DNA of 64,000 bases from Oscillospiraceae bacterium (GCA_902790325.1 CADARP010000010.1:1-64000), one strand, 5' to 3'; shown: positions 1-9,521, numbered from the stretch's first letter. Notes: generated by a model not told the origin, from the sequence alone. Numbers and translations are program-made.

Positions 1-117
1 AAGGAGTATCGCGACGCGCTCCAAGCGAGCGAGACGACTATGTTTCTGACCGCAATCCGATTTCCGCGTCCTGTGGACGCAACAGGCAAAACGATTATTT
101 TTAAGGAGGAACACATC

Positions 118-528
118 ATGGCATGTTTTATCGTCCCCGCTGCAGAAGCAATCGTAACGACGATCGCGGCAAAAGTTATCGAAAAGAAAGAGTTGTCTTC
201 CGCACCCGCGGCAGAGGCTTACGAAGAAACGGCGGTTTCCGCGCCGAAGACTTCCTTTGCACGCAAGCTGAAGTGGCTGCGCAATCTCCTGTGGGGCGGC
301 TGCGCCCTGCTCGCGTTTGAACACGTCTGGCACGGCGAAGTCGTACCGTGGTTCCCGTTCCTGACCGCTGCGGCAGACGCCGCGGATCGGGCGGAAATGC
401 TGCATGAAATGGCGACTGTCGGCGTTTGCATGGCTTTGATCGTCACAGCCGTTTGGGGCGTGATGGTCGGTGTTTCCGTACTGCTCGAAAAGAAATCGCA
501 GCGGTCTGCGCAAGCAAACGAAAAATAA
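118..528 (+). CDS. Small membrane protein, unknown function
   Basis: A 136-residue protein whose function I do not recognise. The start is the ATG at 118, preceded by AAGGAGG about seven bases upstream; the reading frame is open further upstream but has no comparable ribosome binding site. The N-terminus (MACFIVPAAEA) is mildly hydrophobic. A charged stretch then leads to a hydrophobic segment around residues 55-75 and a clear transmembrane helix near residues 102-126, followed by a short basic tail, so two membrane passes are likely. It lies 12 bases upstream of another small membrane protein and the two are probably co-translated. A role linked to the lar genes downstream is only a positional inference, since a terminator separates them. 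Confidence 0.8.
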   Translation: MACFIVPAAEAIVTTIAAKVIEKKELSSAPAAEAYEETAVSAPKTSFARKLKWLRNLLWGGCALLAFEHVWHGEVVPWFPFLTAAADAADRAEMLHEMATVGVCMALIVTAVWGVMVGVSVLLEKKSQRSAQANEK

Positions 529-540
529 GGAGATACGGAT

Positions 541-852
541 ATGACACTGCTTGTAACGGCATTTGCCGCTATCATTTCAACCGTTCTATGGTACAAACAT
601 GCGCCGAAAGACGAAATGAAAATCAGCGTGCTCTGCTGGATGTATTGGGGCGCTTCGCTGATGTGGCTCGTCGATGCGATTTTTGAGTACGCCGAACTGA
701 AAGCGGAATACTTCTCCCCTGCTCCCGCCGATATGCTGAACGATTTGTTCCTCGGCCTTTCGGCCGTCGCTCTGGGTCTGGTCATCTGGCTCGTTATCCT
801 GCTGATCCGCGATCCGAAGGGCGTCGTCAAATCGGCTTTCTCCAAAAAGTAA
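541..852 (+). CDS. Small membrane protein, unknown function
   Basis: A 103-residue protein with three predicted hydrophobic segments (about residues 2-19, 28-48 and 68-90) and a basic C-terminus (RDPKGVVKSAFSKK), suggesting an inner membrane protein with a cytoplasmic tail. AAGGAG sits seven to eight bases before the ATG. It follows the 136-residue membrane protein closely and is followed by an intrinsic terminator, so the two form a bicistronic unit. The family is not recognised. Confidence 0.8.
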   Translation: MTLLVTAFAAIISTVLWYKHAPKDEMKISVLCWMYWGASLMWLVDAIFEYAELKAEYFSPAPADMLNDLFLGLSAVALGLVIWLVILLIRDPKGVVKSAFSKK

Positions 853-869
853 TACAAAAAAACAAGAAT

Positions 870-905
870 AGCGGTTCTGCATTTGACAGCAGAGCCGCTT
901 TTTCG
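870..905 (+). terminator. Intrinsic terminator after the small membrane protein pair
   Basis: An 11-base stem (AGCGGTTCTGC with GCAGAGCCGCT, one G-U pair) around an 8-base loop is followed by a T-run. It ends the two-gene unit before larB. Confidence 0.75.
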
Positions 906-928
906 GAATCATTGTTTACAGGTGTACT

Positions 929-1684
929 ATGAAAACAGAAGTCAAAGCGATTTTAGAGGCCGTGCGGAACGGCTCCGTCTCGGTCGACGACGCACTTCTA
1001 CGGCTCAAAACAGAACCTTTTGAAGACATCGGCTTTGCCAAGGTCGACCTGCACCGTAATGTCCGGCAGGGACGGCCAGAGGTGATCTACGGCGCAGGAA
1101 AAACTGCGGAGCAAATCATCTCCATCATGCGCACGATGATCGATCACGGTCAGACGCGCATCCTCATAACGCGGCTCGACCCGGAATCAGCCGACACGAT
1201 CGGAAAGGTATTTCCCGTACGTTATCACAAAGAAGCGAAAGCGGCTGTCCTCGGCAGCAATCCAGTACCGGACGGAATCGGACAGATCGTGATCGCAACG
1301 GGCGGCACAAGTGATGTTCCTGTGGCAGAGGAAGCCGCCGTTACCGCCGCGTTCTTCGGCAACGACGTATACCGCATGTATGACGTCGGCGTCGCCGGCC
1401 TGCATCGGCTGCTGTCTCACAAGGAGCAGATCATGAACGCCGCCGTCATCATCGCCGTCGCCGGCATGGAAGGCGCACTGGCAAGTGTGATCGGCGGGCT
1501 CGCGGACTGTCCCGTGATCGCCGTTCCGACGAGCGTGGGTTACGGCGCATCGTTCGGCGGTCTGTCCGCCCTGCTGTCCATGCTCAATTCCTGCGCGGGC
1601 GGCGTGAGCGTCGTAAACATTGACAACGGATTCGGCGCGGGTTTCCTCGCGGACAGAATCAACCACATGGAGGCAAAGAAATGA
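929..1684 (+). CDS. larB: LarB, pyridinium-3,5-biscarboxylic acid mononucleotide synthase
   Basis: First enzyme of nickel-pincer nucleotide (NPN) cofactor biosynthesis. Family knowledge: LarB carboxylates and hydrolyses nicotinic acid adenine dinucleotide to the dicarboxylated mononucleotide. At 251 residues it has the usual length. The C-terminal two thirds is the AIR-carboxylase-like (PurE-type) fold, with glycine-rich motifs such as ATGGTSDVPVAEEA and PTSVGYGASFGG. Cys222 in LNSCAGG aligns with the catalytic cysteine near position 221 of the Lactobacillus enzyme. The stop overlaps the larC start by four bases. A weak AGGTG precedes the ATG. Confidence 0.95.
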   Translation: MKTEVKAILEAVRNGSVSVDDALLRLKTEPFEDIGFAKVDLHRNVRQGRPEVIYGAGKTAEQIISIMRTMIDHGQTRILITRLDPESADTIGKVFPVRYHKEAKAAVLGSNPVPDGIGQIVIATGGTSDVPVAEEAAVTAAFFGNDVYRMYDVGVAGLHRLLSHKEQIMNAAVIIAVAGMEGALASVIGGLADCPVIAVPTSVGYGASFGGLSALLSMLNSCAGGVSVVNIDNGFGAGFLADRINHMEAKK

Positions 1685-2877
1685 GAACACTGTATCTGGA
1701 CTGCGGAATGGGCGCAGCGGGAGACATGCTGGCTGCCGCGCTCGCGGAGCTTTCCCCCGATCCGCAGGAAACGGTCAGGCAGTTAAACGCGATCGGCATA
1801 CCCGATGTGCGGTTTTCTCTCGAACCGTCCGTCAAGTGCGGGATCCGGGGATCGCATATGCACGTCCATGTCCACGGAACGGAAGAACATGAACACATGC
1901 ACGAGTGCGAGCACGAACACCATCACGAGCATCATCACCACAGCAGCCCCGATCATATCGCGCACATCATCTCGGATCTGACGATGCCGGACGAAGTAAA
2001 AAAGGATGCGATCGCCGTATTTGATCTTTTGGCCGAGGCTGAAAGCCATGTGCACGGTGTGGAGGTCACAGACATCCACTTTCACGAAGTCGGGACGATG
2101 GATGCTGTCGCAGACATTGTCGCGGTGTGCTATCTGCTGCACGCGCTGAACATTGGCGAAGTGATCGCATCCGCGGTCAACACGGGCAGCGGTCATGTAC
2201 ACTGCGCGCACGGCATTCTGCCGGTTCCCGCGCCCGCAACCGCGTATCTGCTGCGCGGCATTCCCATATACAGCGGCGAGATCCGCAGCGAACTGTGCAC
2301 ACCGACCGGTGCGGCGCTGCTGAAGTATTTCGTGACGCGGTTCGGCGAAATGCCGGTTCTGCGCACGACGGCAGTCGGATACGGAATGGGCAGTAAGGAT
2401 TTTGATATTGCAAATTGTTTGCGCGCGATGCTCGGCGAATCGGCTGACGAAACCGACTGCGTTCTGGAACTTCTCTGCAATGTGGACGACATGACCGGCG
2501 AAGCGATCGGATATGCAGTAAAAAAGCTCGAAGAAAGCGGCGCGCTGGATGTTTACACGGCGCCTATCTACATGAAAAAGAACCGCCCCGGTACGATGAT
2601 CTGCGTGCTGTGCCGCCCATTCGACAAAGAAACCGTTCTGTCTGTGCTGTTCCAGCACACAACGACGATCGGCGTGCGCGAAAACAGGATGAAACGGTAC
2701 ACGCTTGACCGGAGAATCGAAGAAAAAGAAACGCCGTACGGCACGATTCGTCGAAAAATCTCCGACGGATACGGCGTACAGCGCATCAAGATAGAAGCAG
2801 ACGATATACAGCGCATTGCGGACGAGCAGGGATGCAGCCTCGCGGACGCAGTCAAGCTGTTGGAGGAACATACGTAA
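1681..2877 (+). CDS. larC: LarC, nickel-insertion protein of the NPN cofactor pathway
   Basis: CTP-dependent nickel insertase (cyclometallase) that loads Ni into the pyridinium bisthiocarboxylate product of LarE. It is 398 residues in one continuous frame. In Lactobacillus plantarum the homologue is split into larC1/larC2 and needs a programmed frameshift; here none is needed. The N-terminus MRTLYLDCGMGAAGDMLAAAL is diagnostic. A long His/Glu-rich stretch (about residues 59-90, with runs of His) follows and probably binds or stores nickel. Translationally coupled to larB (four-base overlap) and larE (the stop TAA shares its last base with the next ATG). Confidence 0.95.
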   Translation: MRTLYLDCGMGAAGDMLAAALAELSPDPQETVRQLNAIGIPDVRFSLEPSVKCGIRGSHMHVHVHGTEEHEHMHECEHEHHHEHHHHSSPDHIAHIISDLTMPDEVKKDAIAVFDLLAEAESHVHGVEVTDIHFHEVGTMDAVADIVAVCYLLHALNIGEVIASAVNTGSGHVHCAHGILPVPAPATAYLLRGIPIYSGEIRSELCTPTGAALLKYFVTRFGEMPVLRTTAVGYGMGSKDFDIANCLRAMLGESADETDCVLELLCNVDDMTGEAIGYAVKKLEESGALDVYTAPIYMKKNRPGTMICVLCRPFDKETVLSVLFQHTTTIGVRENRMKRYTLDRRIEEKETPYGTIRRKISDGYGVQRIKIEADDIQRIADEQGCSLADAVKLLEEHT

Positions 2878-3695
2878 TGAATGACGAAGCGCGCATTCTG
2901 CAAGCGAAAAACGACACGCTCACCGCACACCTTCGGCGTCTTGGGCGTGCTGCCGTTGCATTCTCGGCCGGCGTCGATTCCGCTTTTCTGCTGAAAACCG
3001 CGCACGACATCCTGGGCGAGCAAACGATTGCCGTAACTGCGCGGTGCGTTTCTTTCCCGGAACGGGAAATCCGCGAAGCCGCGGCGCTGTGCAAGGCGAT
3101 CGGCGTTCGGCACGTCGTCGTCGACGTGGATCAGATGGCGATTCCCGGCTTTTCGGACAACCCGCCGGATCGCTGCTATCTGTGCAAAAAAGCGCTGTTT
3201 CGCGCGCTTTCGGATGCTGCCGGCAAACTGGGGTTTCCGGTCCTCATCGAAGGCACGAACGCGGACGACACGCGGGACTATCGCCCCGGAATGCGCGCGC
3301 TGCGCGAGCTGGACATTGGCAGTCCGTTGATGGAAGCGGATTTGACGAAGGAAGATATCCGTCGACTGTCCCGCGGTCTGGGACTGCCGACATGGAGCAA
3401 GCCCTCTCTTGCCTGTCTCGCTACGCGCATTCCCTACGGCGAACCGATAACGCCGTCGAAGCTGTCGGTCATTGACGAGGCGGAGCAGTTCCTGTTTGAC
3501 AGCGGATTCGGACAGGTGCGCGTGCGGATGCACGAAAAACTCGCACGCATCGAGACGCTGCCCGAGGACTTTGCGCGGATAACCGATCCGGAACTGTCGC
3601 AGGCAATCTGCCGGAAACTGACCGATCTCGGATTCGATTATGTTACGCTCGACCTCGCCGGATACACGACCGGCAGCATGAACAAAACGATCTGA
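2877..3695 (+). CDS. larE: LarE, ATP-dependent sulfur transferase of the NPN pathway
   Basis: A 272-residue PP-loop ATP pyrophosphatase that adenylates and thiolates the pyridinium dicarboxylate. The PP-loop is AFSAGVDS (residues 28-35). Conserved blocks include EGTNADD (about 125-131) and SLACLATRIPYG (177-188). It has Cys180, equivalent to the sacrificial Cys176 of the L. plantarum enzyme, and also Cys100 and Cys103 in RCYLCKKALF. That three-cysteine set is the pattern reported for LarE enzymes using a [4Fe-4S] cluster instead of a sacrificial cysteine. Start: the ATG at 2877 overlaps the larC stop, so it is coupled. An intrinsic terminator follows. Confidence 0.94.
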   Translation: MNDEARILQAKNDTLTAHLRRLGRAAVAFSAGVDSAFLLKTAHDILGEQTIAVTARCVSFPEREIREAAALCKAIGVRHVVVDVDQMAIPGFSDNPPDRCYLCKKALFRALSDAAGKLGFPVLIEGTNADDTRDYRPGMRALRELDIGSPLMEADLTKEDIRRLSRGLGLPTWSKPSLACLATRIPYGEPITPSKLSVIDEAEQFLFDSGFGQVRVRMHEKLARIETLPEDFARITDPELSQAICRKLTDLGFDYVTLDLAGYTTGSMNKTI

Positions 3696-3700
3696 CTTAA

Positions 3701-3740
3701 CAACGGGACTGTTCGGAAACAGCCCCGTTGATTGTTTTTA
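3701..3740 (+). terminator. Terminator after larE, convergent with glycerate kinase
   Basis: A 13-base stem (CAACGGGACTGTT with AACAGCCCCGTTG, one mismatch) with a tetraloop is followed by ATTGTTTTTA. It lies between convergent larE and the glycerate kinase gene and may serve both strands. Confidence 0.8.
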
Positions 3741-4856
3741 TTGTATTTTCAACAATCGCATTATATTGTCGACCGTCTCGCGCAGATTGATTTCGCTGTA
3801 TCCGCGGCTGACGGAAAAGTCTTCCGGCAGTCTGCCGATCGGAAAGACGGCGGTCACCCCCGTGTCGTAAACCTGGGGCAAATTGCGCTCCGCACCGCCG
3901 ACAACCGCAATCAGCGGAACCCGTTTTTCTTTGCAGCGTTTGGCGATCCCGACGACCACCTTGCCGCCGAGGCTCTGGCTGTCAAGCTTGCCCTCGCCGG
4001 TGATCACGAGATCGGCGCCGTCCGCAAGCGCGTCAAAGCGCACTACGTCCAGCACGGTCTCAATTCCGGAACGAAGCTCCGCCCCGCAGAACGCATACAA
4101 TCCGGCGCCGAGTCCGCCCGCAGCGCCGCCGCCGGAAAGGGAGCGAACGTCCGCGCCGAGGTCGCGCAGAATGATCTGCGCCATATGACGCAGGCCGTCG
4201 TCCAGTGCGTCGACCGTCTGTTTGTCCGCGCCTTTCTGCGGCGCAAAAACATGTGCCGCGCCCCGTTCCCCGTAGAGCGGATTGTCGATGTCGCACATGG
4301 CGATGATGCGCACGCCTTCCGGCAGCGGATACGGCTCGACGGAAGAAACCTCGCACAGCGTTCCGCCGGTCGGCACAAACTGCTCGCCGCTGTCTTTGCG
4401 GAATACCGTTCCGAGCGCTGCCGCAGCGCCTGCGCCGCAGTCGTTGGTTGCGGAGCCGCCCAAACCGACGATGATCGTTTTGCATCCCGCATCGACCGCC
4501 GCACGGATCAACTGTCCGACGCCGTAGGTCGTTGTGCGTGTCGGGTCGCGCCGTTCGCCCACAAGCGGAAGTCCCGCGCAGGCCGCCGTTTCCACAACAG
4601 CGGTACCGTCCGGCAGAACGGCAAACGACGCTTCCATGTCCTCAAAAAAAGGCCCGCTGACCGTTTTCGTGATCCTTCTCCCGCCGAGCGCGGAAAGAAA
4701 ACAGTCCATTGTCCCCTCCCCGCCGTCCGCAACCGGAATGCAAACGGTTTCGCAGGACGGAAAATGCGCGGCGATCCGCTCCGAAACAATGCCGCAGATG
4801 CGTTCGGAAGACAGCGTCCCCTTGAAGGAATCCGGGATCACAATAATTCTGTTCAT
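3738..4856 (-). CDS. glxK: Glycerate kinase (GlxK/GarK family)
   Basis: Phosphorylates D-glycerate with ATP, feeding it into glycolysis as phosphoglycerate. 372 residues, the normal length for the class II (GlxK) family. The N-terminus IIVIPDSFKGTLSSE, the block VADGGEGT near residues 60-70, and GLGGSATNDCGAG in the middle are hallmarks of the family, as is DLVITGEGKLDSQSLGGK towards the C-terminus. The gene follows purC by 59 bases, with a terminator-like hairpin between, so it may be transcribed partly by readthrough. Confidence 0.95.
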   Translation of the reverse strand: MNRIIVIPDSFKGTLSSERICGIVSERIAAHFPSCETVCIPVADGGEGTMDCFLSALGGRRITKTVSGPFFEDMEASFAVLPDGTAVVETAACAGLPLVGERRDPTRTTTYGVGQLIRAAVDAGCKTIIVGLGGSATNDCGAGAAAALGTVFRKDSGEQFVPTGGTLCEVSSVEPYPLPEGVRIIAMCDIDNPLYGERGAAHVFAPQKGADKQTVDALDDGLRHMAQIILRDLGADVRSLSGGGAAGGLGAGLYAFCGAELRSGIETVLDVVRFDALADGADLVITGEGKLDSQSLGGKVVVGIAKRCKEKRVPLIAVVGGAERNLPQVYDTGVTAVFPIGRLPEDFSVSRGYSEINLRETVDNIMRLLKIQ

Positions 4857-4870
4857 AGCATCACCACCAC

Positions 4871-4910
4871 AAAGAAAGCAGCCGGCTCCGACGGAACCGA
4901 CTGCATCGTT
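4871..4910 (-). terminator. Probable terminator after purC
   Basis: On the minus strand a 12-base stem with two G-U pairs (5' arm at 4893-4904, 3' arm at 4878-4889) and a 3-base loop is followed by TTTCTTT. It separates purC from glycerate kinase. Confidence 0.55.
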
Positions 4911-4915
4911 TTCTC

Positions 4916-5626
4916 TTATTCGCCCAGCAAACGGCGCAGCACTTCGGCATACGCGTCCTCGACGCCGCCGAGGTCTCTGCGGAAGCGGTCTTTATCGAGC
5001 TTCTCGTGCGTGTCGCTGTCCCAGAAGCGACAGGTATCGGGCGAGATCTCGTCTGCGAGAATGATCGTGCCGTCGGACGTTCTGCCGAATTCGATCTTGA
5101 AATCGACCAGCTCGATCTTCTTATCCTTGAGATAATCGAGCAGGAAGGCGTTGACGCGCAGCGCATAGTCCGCGATGGTGTCGAGCTCTTCCTTGGTGCA
5201 GATATCCATTGCCATGATATGGTACTCATTGATCATCGGATCGCCCAGCTCGTCGTCCTTGTAGCAGTATTCGATCACAGGGAGCTTCATCGGCGTGCCT
5301 TCGGGAAGGCCGAGACGCTTGGACAGAGAACCCGCGGCAATATTGCGCACAATCACTTCCAGCGGTACGATCTTGACCTTTTTCACGAGTGTTTCGCGGT
5401 CGTTCAGTTCCTCGACATAGTGGGTCGGAACGCCTTCTTTTTCAAGCAGCTTCATGAAATGATTCGACAAACGGTTGTTGACTACGCCCTTGCCGGTGAT
5501 GCTGCCCTTCTTTAAGCCGTTGAACGCGGTCGCATCGTCCTTGTAGGACACGATGTACAGATTCTCGTCGTCGGTCTTGAAGACTTTTTTGGCTTTGCCT
5601 TCATAAAGCTGTTCTCTCTTTTCCAT
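4916..5626 (-). CDS. purC: SAICAR synthetase (phosphoribosylaminoimidazole-succinocarboxamide synthase)
   Basis: Purine biosynthesis step 8: ATP-dependent condensation of CAIR with aspartate. 236 residues, the normal bacterial length. The N-terminus [15 protein letters not shown] and the core blocks [15 protein letters not shown] and [14 protein letters not shown] are diagnostic. The start chosen is the ATG at 5626 with AGGAGTG eight bases upstream; the in-frame ATGs further upstream lie inside the promoter region. It has its own sigma-A promoter directly upstream and stands apart from other pur genes. Confidence 0.96.
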   Translation of the reverse strand: MEKREQLYEGKAKKVFKTDDENLYIVSYKDDATAFNGLKKGSITGKGVVNNRLSNHFMKLLEKEGVPTHYVEELNDRETLVKKVKIVPLEVIVRNIAAGSLSKRLGLPEGTPMKLPVIEYCYKDDELGDPMINEYHIMAMDICTKEELDTIADYALRVNAFLLDYLKDKKIELVDFKIEFGRTSDGTIILADEISPDTCRFWDSDTHEKLDKDRFRRDLGGVEDAYAEVLRRLLGE

Positions 5627-5663
5627 AATAAAACACTCCTGTCTGTTCATTTTTGATGTATTC

Positions 5664-5692
5664 ATGTTAGCACGGAATGTGCGGTTTGTCAA
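5664..5692 (-). promoter_or_regulatory. Sigma-A promoter of purC
   Basis: On the minus strand, a perfect -35 TTGACA (5687-5692), a 17-base spacer and -10 TAACAT (5664-5669) with an extended TGC. It overlaps the stop codon of the upstream hydrolase gene. No PurR-type box or riboswitch was recognised in the short leader. Confidence 0.75.
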
Positions 5693-7398
5693 TGCGAAAC
5701 GGTCGAAGTTTGGAAAGTTTTTGTCTGCAGAAGAACCGGTTTGTCCGACGTCACAAACATAACCGTAACCGGCGTATACTGCACGGTATCCGGCACGGAA
5801 CCGCTGACAGTCAGCGTCACGCTTTCACCGGGCGCAAGCACCGTTTTCTTCGGCACAGTGACACGCAGTCCCGCCCCGCGGACACGGACTGCCGTCAGTT
5901 TGATCTCCTTTTCCGCGGACAGATTGGTCACTGTCAAATCTGACGCGCTCACAAAGCTGCCGGAATCGGCAAAGGAGATGTTCAGCCGATCGGCCGGACT
6001 CTGCGCGAACATAAACTGCGGGAAAGCGGGATCGGCATAGACGTCGGTCAGAGTATCCTCCATCGTCAGCTTGCACAGCAGCGCGTATGTATACGCGTCC
6101 CAGTCGCATTGTCCGTGGAACTGCCCGTCCACAAACCAGGTATTGTCCGGCAGATAGCAAGTAGATACGTCCAGCGCCATCGACGGCGAAAGCCGCTGCG
6201 TTCCGCCTTTCACTTCCAGCCGCTCGCCGAGCGGCGCAGCCGTTGCGCCGGACACATTGGCAGAATCCAGAATGCCGTCGCTGTTTGTCCGGCTGTTGAA
6301 GAGAAGCGCATTGCCCGTGTTGCAGACAATCGACAGCACCATGCCCTGCGCCTGCAGCGCGCGCAGCGTTTCACCGATGCGCGGAACAATCTCATGGTGA
6401 TACTTGTCGCTTTCCTCGATGAGCTTGGCGCACCCGGGATCGGTAAGGTACTCTGCTTTCAGACGCTCGTATTCTCCGACCGGAACCATATCCCACAAAC
6501 TGCCCCAGTACCGCGCGATCGGCAGCACATGGGCATAAACGATCGAAAGAATCGCCTTTTTCAGCGGCGCAAGGGTCACGAGCCTGCCGAGCCACTCATA
6601 GTGTTTTTCCGATTCCATATATGCCTCGGCAAAACGGATCATCGTTTCGACAGGGACGTCGAACAGAGATTCGTCCAGCGCCGCGGCAGCGAACGTCGTT
6701 CCGCCGATCGCGGGCGTTTCCATGACGGCCTTCTTGACGTCTCCCTTGTCGCCGTAGAGATACAGATAGGTCGAGATCGTCTGCCCGCCCTGGCTGAATC
6801 CGAACAGCGTGACCTGATCTCTGCCGGAATCGTCTTTGACCTGCTGAATGAATGCATCCAGCTGCCGCGCAAGCTCAACCTGGCCGAAGCGCCAATCCGC
6901 CACAAAAACATATACGCGTCCGAACGCCTCCATGAACGCCTTATACTCGGCGGTCAGATAGACATTCCGGCTCGATTTGCGAAACGACAGCGGCACCTCT
7001 CCGCGTCCCGGATAGACGGAAATGTCATATTTCGACGACCCGTCCGGCAGCATCGTCAATCTTTCCATCTTTTGCAGAACCGGTTCCGCAATAACACCGG
7101 CAACGTCGTTGAGCGTATCGTACCGCTGCAGAACGACCGCGAGGAACAACCCCCACAGCACTTTGGGCAGATTCTTCAGAAGACGGTCAACCACACCGTC
7201 CGCGGTCAGATTCCAAACGCATTCCTTTTCATCGGAAACGCCGTCGTCATAATAAAGATTTGCCGTCGAATAGCCGAGCAGGAAAACAACGGGGTCCGCA
7301 TCGTAATCGCCCTGCGGCAGCACTTCGGCAGAAGCATGCAGACTAACCGCGGACATCAGGATGCACAACGAAAGAATCACACACAAGGCGCGCTTCAT
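5689..7398 (-). CDS. Secreted alpha/beta-hydrolase with C-terminal Ig-like tail
   Basis: A 569-residue protein with a signal peptide ([24 protein letters not shown], cleavage near residue 24). The alpha/beta-hydrolase core carries the nucleophile elbow GFSQG with Ser202. An upstream [10 protein letters not shown] segment resembles the first strand and oxyanion region of lipases and LCAT-like acyltransferases. The last ~100 residues ([19 protein letters not shown] onward) look like a beta-sandwich of CARDB/BACON type. Substrate unknown. The start at 7398 has AAAGGA about nine bases upstream; the ATG nine bases earlier abuts that site and is less likely. It sits 13 bases after the epimerase gene, probably in one transcript. 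Confidence 0.8.
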   Translation of the reverse strand: MKRALCVILSLCILMSAVSLHASAEVLPQGDYDADPVVFLLGYSTANLYYDDGVSDEKECVWNLTADGVVDRLLKNLPKVLWGLFLAVVLQRYDTLNDVAGVIAEPVLQKMERLTMLPDGSSKYDISVYPGRGEVPLSFRKSSRNVYLTAEYKAFMEAFGRVYVFVADWRFGQVELARQLDAFIQQVKDDSGRDQVTLFGFSQGGQTISTYLYLYGDKGDVKKAVMETPAIGGTTFAAAALDESLFDVPVETMIRFAEAYMESEKHYEWLGRLVTLAPLKKAILSIVYAHVLPIARYWGSLWDMVPVGEYERLKAEYLTDPGCAKLIEESDKYHHEIVPRIGETLRALQAQGMVLSIVCNTGNALLFNSRTNSDGILDSANVSGATAAPLGERLEVKGGTQRLSPSMALDVSTCYLPDNTWFVDGQFHGQCDWDAYTYALLCKLTMEDTLTDVYADPAFPQFMFAQSPADRLNISFADSGSFVSASDLTVTNLSAEKEIKLTAVRVRGAGLRVTVPKKTVLAPGESVTLTVSGSVPDTVQYTPVTVMFVTSDKPVLLQTKTFQTSTVSH

Positions 7399-7411
7399 TT
7401 TGATCATTCCT

Positions 7412-8389
7412 TTACCGTAAGTTTTCGGTATACCAATCCACAGCCAGACACAGGCCGCGCTCAAAATCATAATCCGGATCGTATCCGAGCAGTTTTCTTG
7501 CCTTGGAAATATCGGCGTTCGAGTGACGGATATCCCCTGCACGCGCCGGTCCGAACTGCGGCTCGACGTCCTTGCCGAGCGCAGACGCCAGCGCACGGAA
7601 AATGTCGATCAGATATTCGCGGCCGCCGTAAGCAATATTGAACACCTCGCCCGCCGCCTCGGAATCCGCAAGGCACGCTTTCAGATTGGCTTCTACGACG
7701 TTTTCGACATACGTAAAATCGCGCGACTGTCTGCCGTCGCCGTAAATCACGGGGATCTCGTCATGCAGAAGCTGCCGGATAAAGCGCGGAATGACCGCCG
7801 CGTAATCACCGTTCGGATCCTGCCGCTTGCCGAATACGTTGAAATAACGCAGGCCGTACGTATCGAGTCCGTAGAGTTTTTTATACAGCTTGCCGTACTC
7901 CTCGCACGTCCGCTTCGTCAGCGCGTAAGGTGACAAAAGACTGCCTTCCTCGCCTTCCTTCTTCGGCAGGGTCGGATGATCGCCGTACACAGAAGAACTG
8001 GATGCATAAACGAATTTGCGCACGCCGCACTGCCGCGCAGCCTCCATCATGTTCAGCGTACCGCGGATATTGATCTCCTCATATACCAGCGGCATCTCAA
8101 TGCTTCTCGGCACGCTGCCCCATGCTGCCTGGTGCATGACAAAGTCAACACCTTTACAGGCATCCATGCACGTTTGCAGATCGCGCACATCGCCCTCGAT
8201 CAGTGTAAAGTTATCGTCTTTACAAAAATCGGAAATATTTTCCCGTTTTCCGGTCGAAAAATTGTCAAGGCAAATCACTTTACAGCCAATCTTCAGAATA
8301 TGCTCGCACAGATTGGAGCCGATGAAGCCGGCGCCTCCGGTGACAAGGAAAACACTTTCCGCCGGGAATCGCAGATGGGAATACCCCAC
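7412..8389 (-). CDS. NAD-dependent sugar-nucleotide epimerase (UDP-hexose 4-epimerase, WbpP/GalE-like)
   Basis: An extended short-chain dehydrogenase of 325 residues. NAD-binding motif VTGGAGFIGSNL (about 17-28), catalytic YxxxK in SPYALTKRTCEEYGKLYKK, and SSSSVYGD before it. The tail SKARKLLGYDPDYDFERGL is typical of WbpP/Gne-type UDP-GlcNAc/GalNAc epimerases, so a role in cell-surface glycan precursor supply is likely; UDP-glucose cannot be excluded. The start codon is GTG at 8389 with GGAAGAG about eight bases upstream. It lies 37 bases after upp. Confidence 0.88.
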   Translation of the reverse strand: MGYSHLRFPAESVFLVTGGAGFIGSNLCEHILKIGCKVICLDNFSTGKRENISDFCKDDNFTLIEGDVRDLQTCMDACKGVDFVMHQAAWGSVPRSIEMPLVYEEINIRGTLNMMEAARQCGVRKFVYASSSSVYGDHPTLPKKEGEEGSLLSPYALTKRTCEEYGKLYKKLYGLDTYGLRYFNVFGKRQDPNGDYAAVIPRFIRQLLHDEIPVIYGDGRQSRDFTYVENVVEANLKACLADSEAAGEVFNIAYGGREYLIDIFRALASALGKDVEPQFGPARAGDIRHSNADISKARKLLGYDPDYDFERGLCLAVDWYTENLR

Positions 8390-8426
8390 AAATAATCTCT
8401 TCCTTCGTTTTCAGGTTAAACAGTCG

Positions 8427-9074
<648 letters not shown>

Positions 9075-9521
9075 TTATAATTTCCCGTTTTCGATGTCTT
9101 CCAGCATTTTGACGCGGCGCTGATGGCGTTCCTCGTTGAGCGCCGGCGTATCGAGAAAGATCTGCGTCAATTCGATCGCCTTCTCCTCCGAGATCACGCG
9201 CGCACCCATGCAGAGGATATTGGCGTTGTTGTGCAGACGCGTCATTTCCGCAGAATACGCGTCGGAGCACACAGCGGCGCGAATCCCCTTCACCTTGTTG
9301 GCTGCAATGGAAATACCGATGCCCGTCCCGCAGCAGAGGATGCCGCATTCGCATGTTCCGTCGGCAACCGCATGTGCAGCCTTTGCCGCATAGATCGGAT
9401 AGTCCACAGATTCTTCCGAGTATGTACCGAAGTCCGTGTACGTCCGTCCGATAGAATCCAGATACGTTTTCAAAGCTTCCTTCAAAGGATAGCCCGCATG
9501 GTCGCATGCAAGTGCAATCAT
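9075..9521 (-). CDS. rpiB: Ribose 5-phosphate isomerase B
   Basis: Interconverts ribulose 5-phosphate and ribose 5-phosphate (RpiB/LacAB fold). 148 residues, the normal length. The N-terminus MIALACDHAGYPLKEALKTYL contains the conserved DHAG. ECGILCCGTGIGISIAANK carries the active-site cysteine region, and NANILCMGARVI follows. The start overlaps the tsaB stop by four bases, implying translational coupling. Supplies ribose phosphate for PRPP, fitting with adjacent upp. Confidence 0.96.
   Translation of the reverse strand: MIALACDHAGYPLKEALKTYLDSIGRTYTDFGTYSEESVDYPIYAAKAAHAVADGTCECGILCCGTGIGISIAANKVKGIRAAVCSDAYSAEMTRLHNNANILCMGARVISEEKAIELTQIFLDTPALNEERHQRRVKMLEDIENGKL

Noticed and set aside
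1-117. Open frames at the left edge that could be the end of an upstream gene
   Set aside because: Frame 3 stops near 104 and frame 1 runs into the first membrane protein; neither shows a recognisable sequence, so no partial gene is claimed.
6109-7641. A ~510-codon open frame antisense to the hydrolase and epimerase
   Set aside because: No ribosome binding site, biased composition (Arg/His-rich), and it spans two real genes.
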